From the NCBI GenBank assembly GCA_900766825.1, contig CAAFWU010000067.1:1-64000 (forward strand): a DNA stretch of 64,000 nucleotides, in the 5' to 3' direction. Source of the stretch: Bacteroidales bacterium (GTDB taxonomy: Bacteria; Bacteroidota; Bacteroidia; Bacteroidales; Marinilabiliaceae). The translations under genes and the position numbers were made by a program. Positions 17,236 to 27,165 of this stretch are shown one piece after another (the first letter of the stretch is position 1; every line of letters begins with the position of its first letter). The notes under the pieces are model-generated. The model was not told the DNA's origin and did not search any database. It worked only from the letters and a program-made list of their open reading frames with translations.

Positions 17236-19845
17236 CTACTTGCCGATTTTCAGCTTATTGTTTTGGATATAGAGACCACGGTGGCTCTGACCTATGCGCT
17301 GACCAGCCAAGTTGTAGCGGGCGTTAGAGTCGGTGCCATTGCTAATGACGTTGCGGATGGCGGTTACCTTCTCGTAGTAGAAGGTGACGGAGCAATAGAG
17401 CTGCTTGTTCTTACCAGCCGAGTCCTCTTCGGCAGTTGTGATGTTCGAATTGTCGAAGGTGAGGACAATCTTGTCGGTGGCACGGAAGCCTTTCACCTTA
17501 ACAGTTACGGGGTTCTGACCAGCAGTGCCACCAGGGAACACCGTTGAGGCTGCAAGCGATTCGGTGGAATCGTCGACATAGAGACCCGTGAGGATAATGG
17601 ACCTGTCGGCTGTGGTGGACGTGTTGTTGCTATAGCCATCGATGATGATGCCAGTAATAACATAACCATCGTTGACAGAGAAGACAATCTGGTCGTTATT
17701 GCCCGAACGAACTTTGATGTAACCAGCCGAATTTGTGGAATTTGTCATCTCGCCATTCTCGCCAGCGGTGTAGCATGTGCCCGAAACAGATGCTTTATCC
17801 TCGGCAGATGCCACCAGTTTCTCGGTGGTTGTGGTGGAGGCAGCGGGCTTAACAGCGTGGCTGGAGACGGTGGTCTTGTAGGTTGAGCCATCTACACCCA
17901 GATAGTCGGGCAGATAGTAACCCAGATGAGGGGGCTGATTGTAGCTGCTGTTTTGCCAAGCCACACCCATGCGGTAGACATGATCCTGCATAAGGCAGGG
18001 GACTTTATAATTCGTTGGCTCGGGGGTAGAGTAGATCAAAATTTTGCAGGTGGGTTCCGAGTAGTCGGCTTCGTACTGGAACATAATGAGTTCCTCGCGC
18101 CAGTCGCCAAGAATGTCGGCTTGCAGACAAGGGGTAGCCTTTGTGGTATTGCAAGTAGATGGGGTGCCAAAGTCGTAGAAACTAATGACGGTGGAGATGG
18201 CTTTGCTGGAAGTGTTGTAGGCCTGAATGCGAGGCGAGCAACCGCCAGTGGTTGAACTGTAGCGACCATCGAAAGTCTGGTCGTAGGGGTCGCCTGTCCA
18301 GTAGATGCGGAAGTTTTTATCTGGTTTAGCTGCAAGAAGCTGAGTTCCTGTGGCGCAATCATAAACTATGTCCGCAGCACTGCTCCAGAACTCAAAGCCT
18401 CGGTTGGCGGGGATAAAGTCTGCAGCCAAACCACGACCATTGTCGCCAGATGAGGTGGCATTGCAGAGCAGTTCGCCAGTGGTGGCATCGTGAACGTCGT
18501 AGCCGTAGGGGCTCTCCTCGTGGGGCATCATGACCTCGAGACCTGGGCGGTTGGGGCAGAGGTCGGTCAAGTGAATGGCATCGCCATGGCCCTTACCTGT
18601 GGAGCAGAGGAGTGCACCGTCCTGATCAATGGTAGCGCCGCCAATGCAAATCTCGTCCTTGCCATCTTGGTCCACATCGCCAACAGATATGCCGTGCACG
18701 CCCTGACCGTAGGCCGAGGAGCCAGACGCGCTGTTTATAACCGAGCCACTGGCATCCTTTACGCTCCATTTGCCAGACTCGCTAACGTGAATCCAACGGG
18801 TGGTAAGGTCGGTGCCGTTCCAATCCACAGCCCAGATGTAGCAGAGGGTGTAATAGCCGCGCTGCATGATGGCGGTGGGCAGTTTGTCGAGACCGTCGAG
18901 GTAGGCCACGCAAGCGTTGAAGCGCTCAGCACGGTTGCCTTTGGTGTCGCCCCAGCTGCTGGCGTAGCCCTCCATTTTGTCGCGACCTGTGGTGAGCTGT
19001 CGGTTGGGGTTGTACCAAATGGTTTTGAGTGCTTTGCCCGTTGTTCCCTCGAATACGGTGAGGAACTCCTCGCCATTGGTCACGTAGCCTTTGCTGTTGA
19101 CGTAGGTCGAGGCGTTGTCCGTACTCTTGATGTCGTCGTCGCCCGCTTCGGTCACATAATTGCCCTGACCATCGGTGGAACCAGCGGCGGTGCGGCAGAT
19201 GAGCTCAGCTTTGCCATCGCCATCGAAGTCGTAGACCAGAAATTGCATGTTGTGGTTGCCCGAGCGGATGTTGTAACCCAGATTGATGTTCTTGCTCCAA
19301 AGCTGGGTGCCGTCCATCTCGTAGGCCTGAAGAATGAAGGGGCAGGAGATGCCGTCCTTGCCACTGTCGCGGGCATTGTCGGGCAGCCATTTGAGCACAA
19401 TCTCGTAGTCGCCATCGCCATCGAGGTCAGCAACCGACATATCGTCGGGACGATAGCGACCCGTGAGGCCACCCGTGCAGCTCTTGATGGATGATGGGCG
19501 TTTGACATCGAAACTAGTGAAGATGCTGCTCCATGCGGCCACAGAGACGCTCTTGCCATCGGACGAGGCAATGGTGTAGACATCGTCGGGCTTGCCATCG
19601 GGGTCCAGAACATTGGTGACGTCGGTCACGCCCGAGGCCACTTGCGTTGTGCCGCGGAAGACGTCGAAAGAGAGGTCGACGGGGTCATCGACAAGGCTGC
19701 GCCAGCTAACCAAAACGCCCTGTGTGGTGTTCACAGCCACGGGGGCACGGTTGAGTTTCTCGCTCACCTGCTGGGCTTGGGTTGAGACACAGGGTGCCAA
19801 ACACAATGCACCGAGTGCCATAAAATGCAGTAGGTTGTTTCTCAT
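17236..19845 (-). CDS. PL11 rhamnogalacturonan lyase with C-terminal beta domain and sorting-type tail
   Basis: 869 residues; signal peptide ending near residue 25 (VSTQAQ). The family signature begins directly after it (LNRAPVAVNTTQGVLVSWRSL). The beta-propeller catalytic domain has repeated Ca-binding DxDxDG loops (DLDGDGDYE, DFDGDGKAE, DVDQDGKDE) and NQPPHLGYYLPD near its end at ~660. PL11 enzymes cut the rhamnose-galacturonate backbone of pectin rhamnogalacturonan I by beta-elimination. Residues ~690-830 form an extra beta-rich module, and the end (YNLAGQRIG...GLYIQNNKLKIGK) resembles sorting-type tails of Bacteroidota secreted enzymes. It is a tandem paralogue of the gene at 19942. No SusC/D pair is nearby. 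Confidence 0.92.
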   Translation of the reverse strand: MRNNLLHFMALGALCLAPCVSTQAQQVSEKLNRAPVAVNTTQGVLVSWRSLVDDPVDLSFDVFRGTTQVASGVTDVTNVLDPDGKPDDVYTIASSDGKSVSVAAWSSIFTSFDVKRPSSIKSCTGGLTGRYRPDDMSVADLDGDGDYEIVLKWLPDNARDSGKDGISCPFILQAYEMDGTQLWSKNINLGYNIRSGNHNMQFLVYDFDGDGKAELICRTAAGSTDGQGNYVTEAGDDDIKSTDNASTYVNSKGYVTNGEEFLTVFEGTTGKALKTIWYNPNRQLTTGRDKMEGYASSWGDTKGNRAERFNACVAYLDGLDKLPTAIMQRGYYTLCYIWAVDWNGTDLTTRWIHVSESGKWSVKDASGSVINSASGSSAYGQGVHGISVGDVDQDGKDEICIGGATIDQDGALLCSTGKGHGDAIHLTDLCPNRPGLEVMMPHEESPYGYDVHDATTGELLCNATSSGDNGRGLAADFIPANRGFEFWSSAADIVYDCATGTQLLAAKPDKNFRIYWTGDPYDQTFDGRYSSTTGGCSPRIQAYNTSSKAISTVISFYDFGTPSTCNTTKATPCLQADILGDWREELIMFQYEADYSEPTCKILIYSTPEPTNYKVPCLMQDHVYRMGVAWQNSSYNQPPHLGYYLPDYLGVDGSTYKTTVSSHAVKPAASTTTTEKLVASAEDKASVSGTCYTAGENGEMTNSTNSAGYIKVRSGNNDQIVFSVNDGYVITGIIIDGYSNNTSTTADRSIILTGLYVDDSTESLAASTVFPGGTAGQNPVTVKVKGFRATDKIVLTFDNSNITTAEEDSAGKNKQLYCSVTFYYEKVTAIRNVISNGTDSNARYNLAGQRIGQSHRGLYIQNNKLKIGK

Positions 19846-19941
19846 CTCCGTTGAGAGTTTAAATTGGTTGAGATCTATGTTATTTCTGTGGTAAAACGTG
19901 GGTGAAGTTAAGAAAAAAGATTTATCTAATTGGGAATTAAA

Positions 19942-22263
19942 TTATTCAATCACGTTGCCTTCGGGGGTAGCCACCTCATCGTGGGGGGTCATGTTCCAAT
20001 TTATAGCCTCGTCTTGTATTGAAGGGGCTTGAGCGTTGGAGTCTCTTGGCGGACGGTCGCCTCGAGGACGATCGCCTTGGGAGTGTCCGTCGGGACCACC
20101 ATTGGGGCGGAAACCAGGTTTACCCATAGGTCGTCCGCTTGGCCTTCCGCCAGCACTTCCACTGGGTCGTCCGCCTAATCTCCCATTTGGTCCAGCACCA
20201 GACTGACCATTAAGGAAGAGTTCATCGCTTGCCTCTTCTGATGCCGCACCTTGGGGCACAATGGCGTGGTTATCCACATTGGTTTGGTATGTGGTGCCAT
20301 CGATGCCGAGCGAGTCGGGCAGATAGTAGCCGAGGTGAGGGGGCTGATTGTAGCTGCTGTTTTGCCACGTTATGCCCATACGGTAAACATGGTCGGTCAT
20401 CAGGCAGGGCACTTTGAATTTGGTGGGTTCGGGGGTGGAGAAAATCATGATTTTGCATGTGGGCGCAGAGTAGTCTGTTTCCCACTGATACATGATAAGT
20501 TCCTCGCGCCAGTCGCCAAGGATGTCGGCTTGCAGACAGGGGGTGGCCTTGGTCCAGTTGCAACAAGAGGGTCGTCCGTGGGGACGGAAATTTATCACGG
20601 TGACAATGGAGTCGTGCTTTGTGTCGTAGGCCTGAATGTTAGGGTAGTAGCCCATACGACCCATGCGTCCGTCGAAAGTCTGGTCGAAGGGGTCGCCCGT
20701 CCAATAGATGCGGAAGTTTATGCTGGGTCTCTGATGAAAAACTACGTTTCCTGTGGCACAGTCGTAGATATCACCTGTGGCCAAGGACCAGAACTCAAAG
20801 CCTCGGTTGGCGGGGATGAAGTCGGCAGCCAAACCGCGTCCGTTATCTTCAGAAGACGTTATTTGACAGAGGACTTCGCCCGTGGTGGCATCATGAACAT
20901 CGTGGCCATAGGGTGCGGCCTCGTGTGGCATCATGACCTCGAGACCAGGGCGGTCGGGACATAAGTCGGTGAGATGAATGGCATCCCCATGGCCGAAACC
21001 AGTGGAACAGAGCAGAGCACCGTTGTGGTCAATGGTTGCCCCGCCAATGCAGACCTCGTCTTTGCCATCTTGGTCCACATCGCCCACCGATATGCCGTGC
21101 ACGCCCTGCCCATAGGCCGAAGAGCCCTTGCCTTTGTTGGTTACCTTACCCTTGGCATTGCAAACTGTCCACCTATCTTTTTGGCTCGTGTGAAGCCATC
21201 GGGTGCTTAGCTTGGTGCCGTCCCAGTCCACAGCCCAGAGGTAGCAGAGGGTGTAGTAGCCTCGCTGGATGATGGCCGAGGGCAAGTGATCCAGCCCGTC
21301 GAGATAGGCCACACTGGCGTTGAAGCGTTCGGCACGGTTGCCGTAGGTGTCGCCCCAAGCCTCGGGGTAACCCTCCATGTTGTCGCGACCCGTGGTGAGC
21401 CCGCGGTTTGGGTTAAACCAAACGGTGCTAAGGGCTTTGCCCGTGGTACCCTCGAAGATGGTTAGGAACTCCTCGCCATCGGTCACGCGACCGTCCTTGT
21501 TCACATAGGTCTTGGAGTTGTCGGTCTGCTGGATGTCGTCATCGCCAGCTTGGGAGACATAGGCTCCTGTGCCATCGGTTGAGCCTGGGGCGGTGCGGCA
21601 AAGGAACTCAGCTCGGCCATCGCCATCGAAGTCGTAGACCAGGAACTGAATGTTGTGGGCACCCGAACGGATGTTGTGACCGAGGTTAATGTTTTGGCTC
21701 CAGAGTTGGGTGCCGTCCAACTCATAGGCTTGGAAAATGGTGGGGCAAGAGACACCACCTTTGCCACTGTCTCGGGCATTGTTGGGGACCCACTTGAGCA
21801 CCAGCTCGTAGTCTCCATCGCCATCGAGGTCGCCCACCGAGGCATCGTCGGGACGATAATAGGCCATCTGGTCGCCCACCACGGCCCTAATGGGGTCGGG
21901 ACGGCGTACGTCGAAACCTGTGTAGATATCCTCCCAAGCCTTGACGGTGGCCCGCTCGCCAGCCGAGGAGACAACGGTATACTCATTGCCCGCCTTACCG
22001 TCGGGGTCCAGATAATTGGTGACGTCCGCAATGTCTTTGGCCACAAGGGCATCGTTGCGGTAGATGTCGAAAGTAAGATTGGTGGGGTCGGTGGGCAGAC
22101 TGCGCCACGAGAGCAAAATGCCTTGGGTTGTGGTCACGGCCACTGGGGCTCTGTTGAGACGCTCGACCAACTGCTTGGCCTGAACGTGCTCAAGGCCCAC
22201 GGTAAGAAAAGCGAATGCCGAGAGAGCCAACAAAGTGCGTGGGTTGAAATGGTTCACATCCAT
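19942..22263 (-). CDS. PL11 rhamnogalacturonan lyase with Gly/Arg/Pro-rich tail
   Basis: 773 residues from the ATG at 22263, which gives a clear signal peptide (cleavage near EHVQA); an earlier in-frame ATG would place 38 extra residues before it. The catalytic part closely parallels the upstream-strand neighbour at 17236, including LNRAPVAVTTTQG, DLDGDGDYE, DFDGDGRAE and RGLAADFIPANRGFEFW. After the propeller there is no beta module; instead residues ~665-740 are low-complexity GRPSG/GDRPRGD repeats, followed by an acidic end. The tail may be an unstructured cell-wall or surface linker. Reaction as for its neighbour. The first gene of the two-gene unit; 96 bp separate them. Confidence 0.92.
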   Translation of the reverse strand: MDVNHFNPRTLLALSAFAFLTVGLEHVQAKQLVERLNRAPVAVTTTQGILLSWRSLPTDPTNLTFDIYRNDALVAKDIADVTNYLDPDGKAGNEYTVVSSAGERATVKAWEDIYTGFDVRRPDPIRAVVGDQMAYYRPDDASVGDLDGDGDYELVLKWVPNNARDSGKGGVSCPTIFQAYELDGTQLWSQNINLGHNIRSGAHNIQFLVYDFDGDGRAEFLCRTAPGSTDGTGAYVSQAGDDDIQQTDNSKTYVNKDGRVTDGEEFLTIFEGTTGKALSTVWFNPNRGLTTGRDNMEGYPEAWGDTYGNRAERFNASVAYLDGLDHLPSAIIQRGYYTLCYLWAVDWDGTKLSTRWLHTSQKDRWTVCNAKGKVTNKGKGSSAYGQGVHGISVGDVDQDGKDEVCIGGATIDHNGALLCSTGFGHGDAIHLTDLCPDRPGLEVMMPHEAAPYGHDVHDATTGEVLCQITSSEDNGRGLAADFIPANRGFEFWSLATGDIYDCATGNVVFHQRPSINFRIYWTGDPFDQTFDGRMGRMGYYPNIQAYDTKHDSIVTVINFRPHGRPSCCNWTKATPCLQADILGDWREELIMYQWETDYSAPTCKIMIFSTPEPTKFKVPCLMTDHVYRMGITWQNSSYNQPPHLGYYLPDSLGIDGTTYQTNVDNHAIVPQGAASEEASDELFLNGQSGAGPNGRLGGRPSGSAGGRPSGRPMGKPGFRPNGGPDGHSQGDRPRGDRPPRDSNAQAPSIQDEAINWNMTPHDEVATPEGNVIE

Positions 22264-22796
22264 GTGGAATAAGATGATTTTTGTGGTATTGATGAAAAAA
22301 ATTGTAATTGCAGTAGATTGTAGAGTGAAGGTAGCAAAAAATGAACAATATGTGGTGAGAAAAATGGTGTGCAGCACAAATTAAGGTTACGAATTGGAGA
22401 AAAACACCACTGTTATGCGAACAGAGTCAACATAGGCAACAGAAGGGGAATTTATCGTGCCAAAATGAACAAAAAATGGTCGATTTATATGTTTTTATGA
22501 CTTGAATTGGGGAAATGGCACAAAAAAGAACTCGTTATATACCTATTATAGATGGAAGAAAAATCAAGTGTTACAAAATCTCGTATGTTTATTAATTACT
22601 GTTAAATCGAATTCCCAAAATGAACAAAATGAGGGTGAAATATCTAAATTAAGAAAGTTTCGAGCGGAAGATTACACACTTATTTACAATTGAACAGCCA
22701 AAAAAGAGATTAGGAACCGCACAATTATCAAATGACATGTAAGCCGCTCGGGACATAAGAGTAAACACACAACACTAACGAGAAAAACTGTTTCTT
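22264..22796. other. Intergenic region upstream of PL11 and chemoreceptor genes
   Basis: 533 AT-rich bases between divergent genes. Only a one-mismatch promoter-like box on the minus strand (22377-22384, TTAATTTG) was seen. No credible gene, RNA or hairpin. Confidence 0.5.
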
Positions 22797-24617
22797 ATGA
22801 GGATTAGTAACAAAATCTTTGCCATCGTAGTACCCACAATGACACTGATGATGATGGCAATGGGAGCCGTCAACTACAAATTGGTAAGAGACGAGCAATG
22901 CGAGAGCAGCGAACAATTCCAGAACGAATTGGGGGTAAAGAGCTCGCGAGAGATTACAAAGAGTTTGGCATCGGTTCGCGACCAGCTTACATGGTTGGCT
23001 CAGCAGCCCGTGGTGCGCCGCATGGAATGGGACTCCATGAGTGTGTATATGCACGAGTGGGCCGTAAAGGGACGCGATAAGTTCTCGAAACTGATGCTCA
23101 TTGAGCCCGACGGACAATACTACGTGGCGGGCAAGGGACTGATAGCCGACAAGAGTTTGCGGGATCGCGAATACTTTGCCGCCGTTATGTATGGCGAGGA
23201 TTTTGCCATGACGAGTCCCGACTTTTCCAAATCGACAGGTGAAAAGAAATACACGCTGGCCGTTCCCGTTATTGGCGAGAACGGTTTGGCCGTAGGTTGC
23301 TTGGCAGCCAACGTGAGCCTGAGCACCCTATCGAACATGGTAACAGCCGACGATTCGGTGGCTCTGCACCTTGGTGGCGAGGAGGGCGACCGCTTTATGT
23401 GGGCCGTGGACGAGAATGGCACCATAATAGGCTGCGCCGACCAGAGCAAACTTATGGAGTGGAACATGGCGGACCACACCGAGGAGTTGGAAGGCATGGA
23501 TGTTCTGCTGAGCGCCGTGAAGGGTAACACCACTGGCAGCAGCTACATCAAGATGGATGGTCGCAACTACTACGTTATGTGCAACCCCATAGAGGGCACC
23601 CCAGGCTGGAGCCTGATTAGCGGCGTATCGGACCGCGCACAGAAGGCCACACTTCACAAGATGCTTTGGAAATCGGGCGAGGCCTTGGTTATTATGATTG
23701 TGATCATTGTACTGCTCGTACGCTTCTCACTCCACAGGTCGCTCACGGTTCCCATTCGTCAGCTCAACGATGTGGTGGAGCGTGTGGCCAATGGCGACCT
23801 CTCGGCTCGCAGCACCTACACGTCGGACAACGAGATAGGCCATATGTCGCAGAGCATAGACAAGATGTGCGAGCGCCTAAAAGAGATTGTGAAAGAGATA
23901 AAGCGCGGATCGGAAATTTTGGCCCAGAGTTCGGACCAAGTGTCGGCCCTGTCGCAGAACTTGGCAGCTGGCAACAACCAGCAGGCCAGCAGCATAGAGG
24001 AGCTCTCGGCCACCATGGAACAAATGGCTTGCAACATACAGCAGAATTCGGAGAATGCCTCAGAAACCAACAAAGTGAGTGGCGAGGCCTACAGCCGATT
24101 CGAGAATGTGGTTAAGAGTCTGGACACCCTCTTCAACAAAAATAGAGACATTGCGGAGCGCATTGCCATAATAAGCGACATTGCAGCCCAAACGAACATA
24201 TTGGCCCTCAACGCATCGGTCGAGGCTGCCCGCGCAGGTTCGTCAGGACGTGGCTTTGCCGTTGTGGCCAAAGAGGTTCAGAAGTTGGCCGAGGTGAGCC
24301 GCCACGCTGCCGAGGAGATGAAAAACCTGACCAGCGAGGGAGCCAAACTGACCGAGAATGCCAGTCAAGCCATCGACGTGGCCATGCCTAACATACAAAC
24401 CACCAACAAGTTGATGCAAGAGATTGTGACCAGCAGCATGGAGCAATCGGCAGGTGCCGAGCAGATAAACAAGGCCATAACGGAGCTCGGCACCGTGGTG
24501 CGCAGCAATGCTGACCACAGTGAGCAACTGGCCATGGGCGCTGTGAGCCTCGACGAGCAAGCCCACAAGTTGCAAGACGCCATCCAGTTCTTCCACACCG
24601 ACGACCAAGCGGCATAA
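22797..24617 (+). CDS. Methyl-accepting chemotaxis protein
   Basis: 606 residues. One TM near residues 8-28, a periplasmic sensor of about 260 residues with a Cache-like pattern (EPDGQYYVAGKG, LRDREYFAAV, SFSKSTGEKKYTLAVPV-like segments), a second TM near 295-312, a HAMP domain (RQLNDVVERVANGDLSA), and a long coiled-coil signalling domain with the hairpin-tip motif IAAQTNILALNASVEAARAG near 462. It should relay ligand binding to a CheA/CheW array. No che or flagellar gene is in the window, and gut Bacteroidales are generally non-motile, so the output is unclear. Stands alone, closed by a terminator. Confidence 0.92.
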   Translation: MRISNKIFAIVVPTMTLMMMAMGAVNYKLVRDEQCESSEQFQNELGVKSSREITKSLASVRDQLTWLAQQPVVRRMEWDSMSVYMHEWAVKGRDKFSKLMLIEPDGQYYVAGKGLIADKSLRDREYFAAVMYGEDFAMTSPDFSKSTGEKKYTLAVPVIGENGLAVGCLAANVSLSTLSNMVTADDSVALHLGGEEGDRFMWAVDENGTIIGCADQSKLMEWNMADHTEELEGMDVLLSAVKGNTTGSSYIKMDGRNYYVMCNPIEGTPGWSLISGVSDRAQKATLHKMLWKSGEALVIMIVIIVLLVRFSLHRSLTVPIRQLNDVVERVANGDLSARSTYTSDNEIGHMSQSIDKMCERLKEIVKEIKRGSEILAQSSDQVSALSQNLAAGNNQQASSIEELSATMEQMACNIQQNSENASETNKVSGEAYSRFENVVKSLDTLFNKNRDIAERIAIISDIAAQTNILALNASVEAARAGSSGRGFAVVAKEVQKLAEVSRHAAEEMKNLTSEGAKLTENASQAIDVAMPNIQTTNKLMQEIVTSSMEQSAGAEQINKAITELGTVVRSNADHSEQLAMGAVSLDEQAHKLQDAIQFFHTDDQAA

Positions 24618-24643
24618 AAGGACTCAAGGGATTTTGAAAGAAG

Positions 24644-24691
24644 AAGTTGCGGTGCCCATCACAAAGTGTTCTGTGATGGACACCGCAACTT
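24644..24691. terminator. Bidirectional terminator between convergent genes
   Basis: A 20-bp stem (24644-24663 with 24672-24691, one mismatch) lies between the chemoreceptor and the convergent polyprenyl synthase gene. Confidence 0.9.
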
Positions 24692-24727
24692 ATTTGTTAT
24701 TGGGATTGCAAGAATGTTTTGGGAGTA

Positions 24728-25699
24728 TTAGCCCTTGCGCTTGGTGTTGAAATCTACCAACATAGCAAGCGAGTTGCGAGCTGCTGAGGGAGGCAGAAAA
24801 TCGAGGGCATCTTTGGCTTTGCGTGCAAAGAGTTCCATCTTCTCTTGAGCAAGAGCTATGCCGTTGTGGTCGGTGACCATCTTAAGGGCCAGAGCCACAG
24901 TGTCGGCCGATTGAGGATTGCGACGCACGGTCTTGAGCAAGTGACGACGCTCGGCCTCGGTGGCTTGCTGCATTGCGGCAATAAGGGGGAGGGTAAGTTT
25001 CTGTTCTTTAATGTCGTTGAGCACGGGTTTACCCAGCAGACCCGCCGGCTGATAGTCGAAGATATCGTCGCGGATCTGAAAAGCCATGCCGAGAGCCTCG
25101 CCATAGGCTGCCAAAGCATCCACAACGCTGGGTTTTGCTCCAACCGATGTGGCACCAGCACGTGTGCAGGCTCTGATTAGGGTTGCGGTCTTTTGACGTA
25201 TGATGTCGTAGTAGGCAGCCTCGTCGGTGTCCAGTTTTCTGGCATGATCCATTTGGCTCAGCTCGCCCTCGGCAAGGTCGCGCACAGCATCGCTCACCAC
25301 AGAGAGTATGTCGAAGTGGTGCCCCTCCACAGCCAACGACATGCCTCGAGCCAGAAAGAAATCGCCAACCAAAACGGCAATGCGTGGTCCCCAGAGCCCC
25401 ATCATGCTCCACTGGGCTCGACGTGTATAGGCCTCGTCCACCACATCGTCGTGAACAAGCGAGGCGTTGTGGAGCAGCTCGATAAGTGCTGCCGCAGCAT
25501 AGGAGGCTTCGGTGACACCACCTGCTGCTTGTGCGGCCAAAAAGACCAGCAGAGGGCGCATCTGCTTACCCTTACGGCGGAATATGTGATTGGTGGCAAG
25601 GGTTAGCAGTTTGTTGGGCGACTGCAAACTCCGGCTAAAATAGGGCTCGAACTTGGCTATGTGTTCGGCCACGGGGCTTTGTATCTCCTTAAGATCCAT
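24728..25699 (-). CDS. Polyprenyl diphosphate synthase
   Basis: 323 residues, all-alpha prenyltransferase. The first Asp-rich motif is in LVHDDVVDEA near residue 82 and the second in FQIRDDIFDY near 212; both bind Mg-diphosphate. It condenses isopentenyl diphosphate onto an allylic primer to make a long prenyl chain, presumably the menaquinone side chain used by the Sdh/Frd complex. Product length cannot be fixed by eye. Convergent with the chemoreceptor gene. Confidence 0.93.
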   Translation of the reverse strand: MDLKEIQSPVAEHIAKFEPYFSRSLQSPNKLLTLATNHIFRRKGKQMRPLLVFLAAQAAGGVTEASYAAAALIELLHNASLVHDDVVDEAYTRRAQWSMMGLWGPRIAVLVGDFFLARGMSLAVEGHHFDILSVVSDAVRDLAEGELSQMDHARKLDTDEAAYYDIIRQKTATLIRACTRAGATSVGAKPSVVDALAAYGEALGMAFQIRDDIFDYQPAGLLGKPVLNDIKEQKLTLPLIAAMQQATEAERRHLLKTVRRNPQSADTVALALKMVTDHNGIALAQEKMELFARKAKDALDFLPPSAARNSLAMLVDFNTKRKG

Positions 25700-25851
25700 T
25701 GGCGGAAAGGGGCTGAGAGTGTGGGGCCCACAAAGCGTGGGTCACAGGCTTATGATGATGCAATTTAGCAAGAAAAACGCTACTTTAGTGAATTGATTGT
25801 CCAAATGACTTAGGACGTCAGAGTTAACCGACAATAAACCAAACAGATAAA

Positions 25852-26376
25852 ATGAAAGAGGTACGGATGAACCCCAGCTTCCAAATTGTTAGGGTTACCA
25901 AGGAATTTAGTTTCGAGATGGCCCACCTGCTCACAGAGTACGATGGTCTCTGCCGCAACATACATGGTCACTCATATAAACTGGCCGTTACGGTGAGCGG
26001 CCCCATATGCCAAGACGTGTCGTCGCCCAAACTGGGCATGGTCATGGACTTCTCGGTTCTGAAAAAGATTGTTATGGAGGAGGTAGTGGACCGACTGGAC
26101 CACGCTCTGGTGGTTCGCAAAGGCACACTCCAAGCTGAGGCACTGAAGGGTTTGGCCGAACGCATTATTGAGGTGGAATATCAGCCAACGTGCGAGAACA
26201 TGGTGTGCCACTTTGCCCAACTTATCATGAGCCGCCTGCCAGAGGACATTAAGCTGCGCAAGATAAAACTTAACGAGACAGCCACATCGTTTGCAGAGTG
26301 GGTGGATAGCGACAACACAACACTTAATTCCCAATCGGCAGCAGTTACTCCCAAGCCTCTTAATTATCAGAAATAA
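25852..26376 (+). CDS. queD: 6-carboxytetrahydropterin synthase (QueD) / PTPS family
   Basis: 174 residues (an internal ATG at 25867 is an alternative start). Zinc-binding histidines occur in FEMAHLL and NIHGHSY, with the catalytic Cys in the CxxxHGH pattern (LCRNIHGH), which favours QueD over eukaryotic PTPS. DRLDHALVV supplies the catalytic His/Asp and PTCENMV the substrate-binding Glu. QueD converts dihydroneopterin triphosphate to 6-carboxytetrahydropterin on the way to queuosine. No other que gene is adjacent. The C-terminal ~25 residues are a Ser/Thr-rich extension. Confidence 0.9.
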   Translation: MKEVRMNPSFQIVRVTKEFSFEMAHLLTEYDGLCRNIHGHSYKLAVTVSGPICQDVSSPKLGMVMDFSVLKKIVMEEVVDRLDHALVVRKGTLQAEALKGLAERIIEVEYQPTCENMVCHFAQLIMSRLPEDIKLRKIKLNETATSFAEWVDSDNTTLNSQSAAVTPKPLNYQK

Positions 26377-26404
26377 GAGTCAGATAACACTCTGATACAT
26401 AAAG

Positions 26405-26447
26405 CATCCCGATGGTTGATGTGAAGCAACACATAACCATCGGGATG
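26405..26447. terminator. Bidirectional terminator between queD and the nucleoside kinase gene
   Basis: A perfect 13-bp stem (26405-26417 with 26435-26447) is followed by TTTTGTTTTT on the plus strand. Confidence 0.9.
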
Positions 26448-26489
26448 TTTTGTTTTTATTGTGCACGACCAGAGAGCAAAAGTGCCATT

Positions 26490-27119
26490 CTATTTGTGAA
26501 TTCGAAACTGTTTGAGGAGGGGCTGCTGACTACAGATGGCGTCCACAACCTTTTGCCTATCCTCCTGTTTTGTTACAAAGTCGGTACCGTCGATGTCAAT
26601 CTCCAAAATGGTGTTTTTGTACTCGCTTACCCACTGGTCGTAGCGAGCATTGAGCAGAGTGAGGTACTCGGGACTAATGGCACTCTCGAAGGCCAAACCA
26701 CGTTGCCTAATGTGCTGAAGCAGCGATGGCACCGAAGCCTTGAGATAGACCAGCAAATCGGGTGGTCGAACAAACGAGGTCATGGTTTGGAAGAGCTCCA
26801 TATAGGTGTCGTAGTCCGGACGGATAAGGATGCCCATATGGTAGAGGTTCTCCACAAAGACGTAGGCGTCCTCGTAAATTGTGCGGTCTTGCACAACCAG
26901 TTTATCGGTCCAGATGGCCCTCTGCACAGCCTTGAATCGTTTGGTAAGGAAATAGACCTGAAGATTGAGAGCCCAATTGTTCATGTTGGCATAAAAATTC
27001 TGCAAATAGGGGTTGTGTTTATCACCCGCATCAATGAGTTCGCAATTGAACTCCTCCATCAGCAATTGCGCCATGGCACTTTTGCCGCTACCTATATTTC
27101 CTGCTATGCCTATATACAT
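26490..27119 (-). CDS. Deoxynucleoside kinase
   Basis: 209 residues of the dNK/dGK family, which phosphorylates deoxyribonucleosides with ATP for salvage. The P-loop GNIGSGKS is at residues 7-14 and the family motif DRTIYEDAYVF near 98. Which base it prefers is not visible. It is the last gene of a minus-strand series dtd-mazG-deoC-GH3-dNK, several of which act on nucleotides, so nucleotide housekeeping is a common thread. Confidence 0.92.
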   Translation of the reverse strand: MYIGIAGNIGSGKSAMAQLLMEEFNCELIDAGDKHNPYLQNFYANMNNWALNLQVYFLTKRFKAVQRAIWTDKLVVQDRTIYEDAYVFVENLYHMGILIRPDYDTYMELFQTMTSFVRPPDLLVYLKASVPSLLQHIRQRGLAFESAISPEYLTLLNARYDQWVSEYKNTILEIDIDGTDFVTKQEDRQKVVDAICSQQPLLKQFRIHK

Positions 27120-27165
27120 GAGACAAGGGACGTTATGAGTATTTACCTAAAGTAAGAAATGAATA

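Noticed and set aside
18490..19494. 334-residue open frame antisense to the first PL11 gene
   Set aside because: Shadow of a clear PL11 lyase; similar shadows occur opposite the second lyase.
20270..20278. DnaA-box-like TTATCCACA
   Set aside because: A single hit inside a lyase gene, far from the parS sites and without neighbours; expected by chance.
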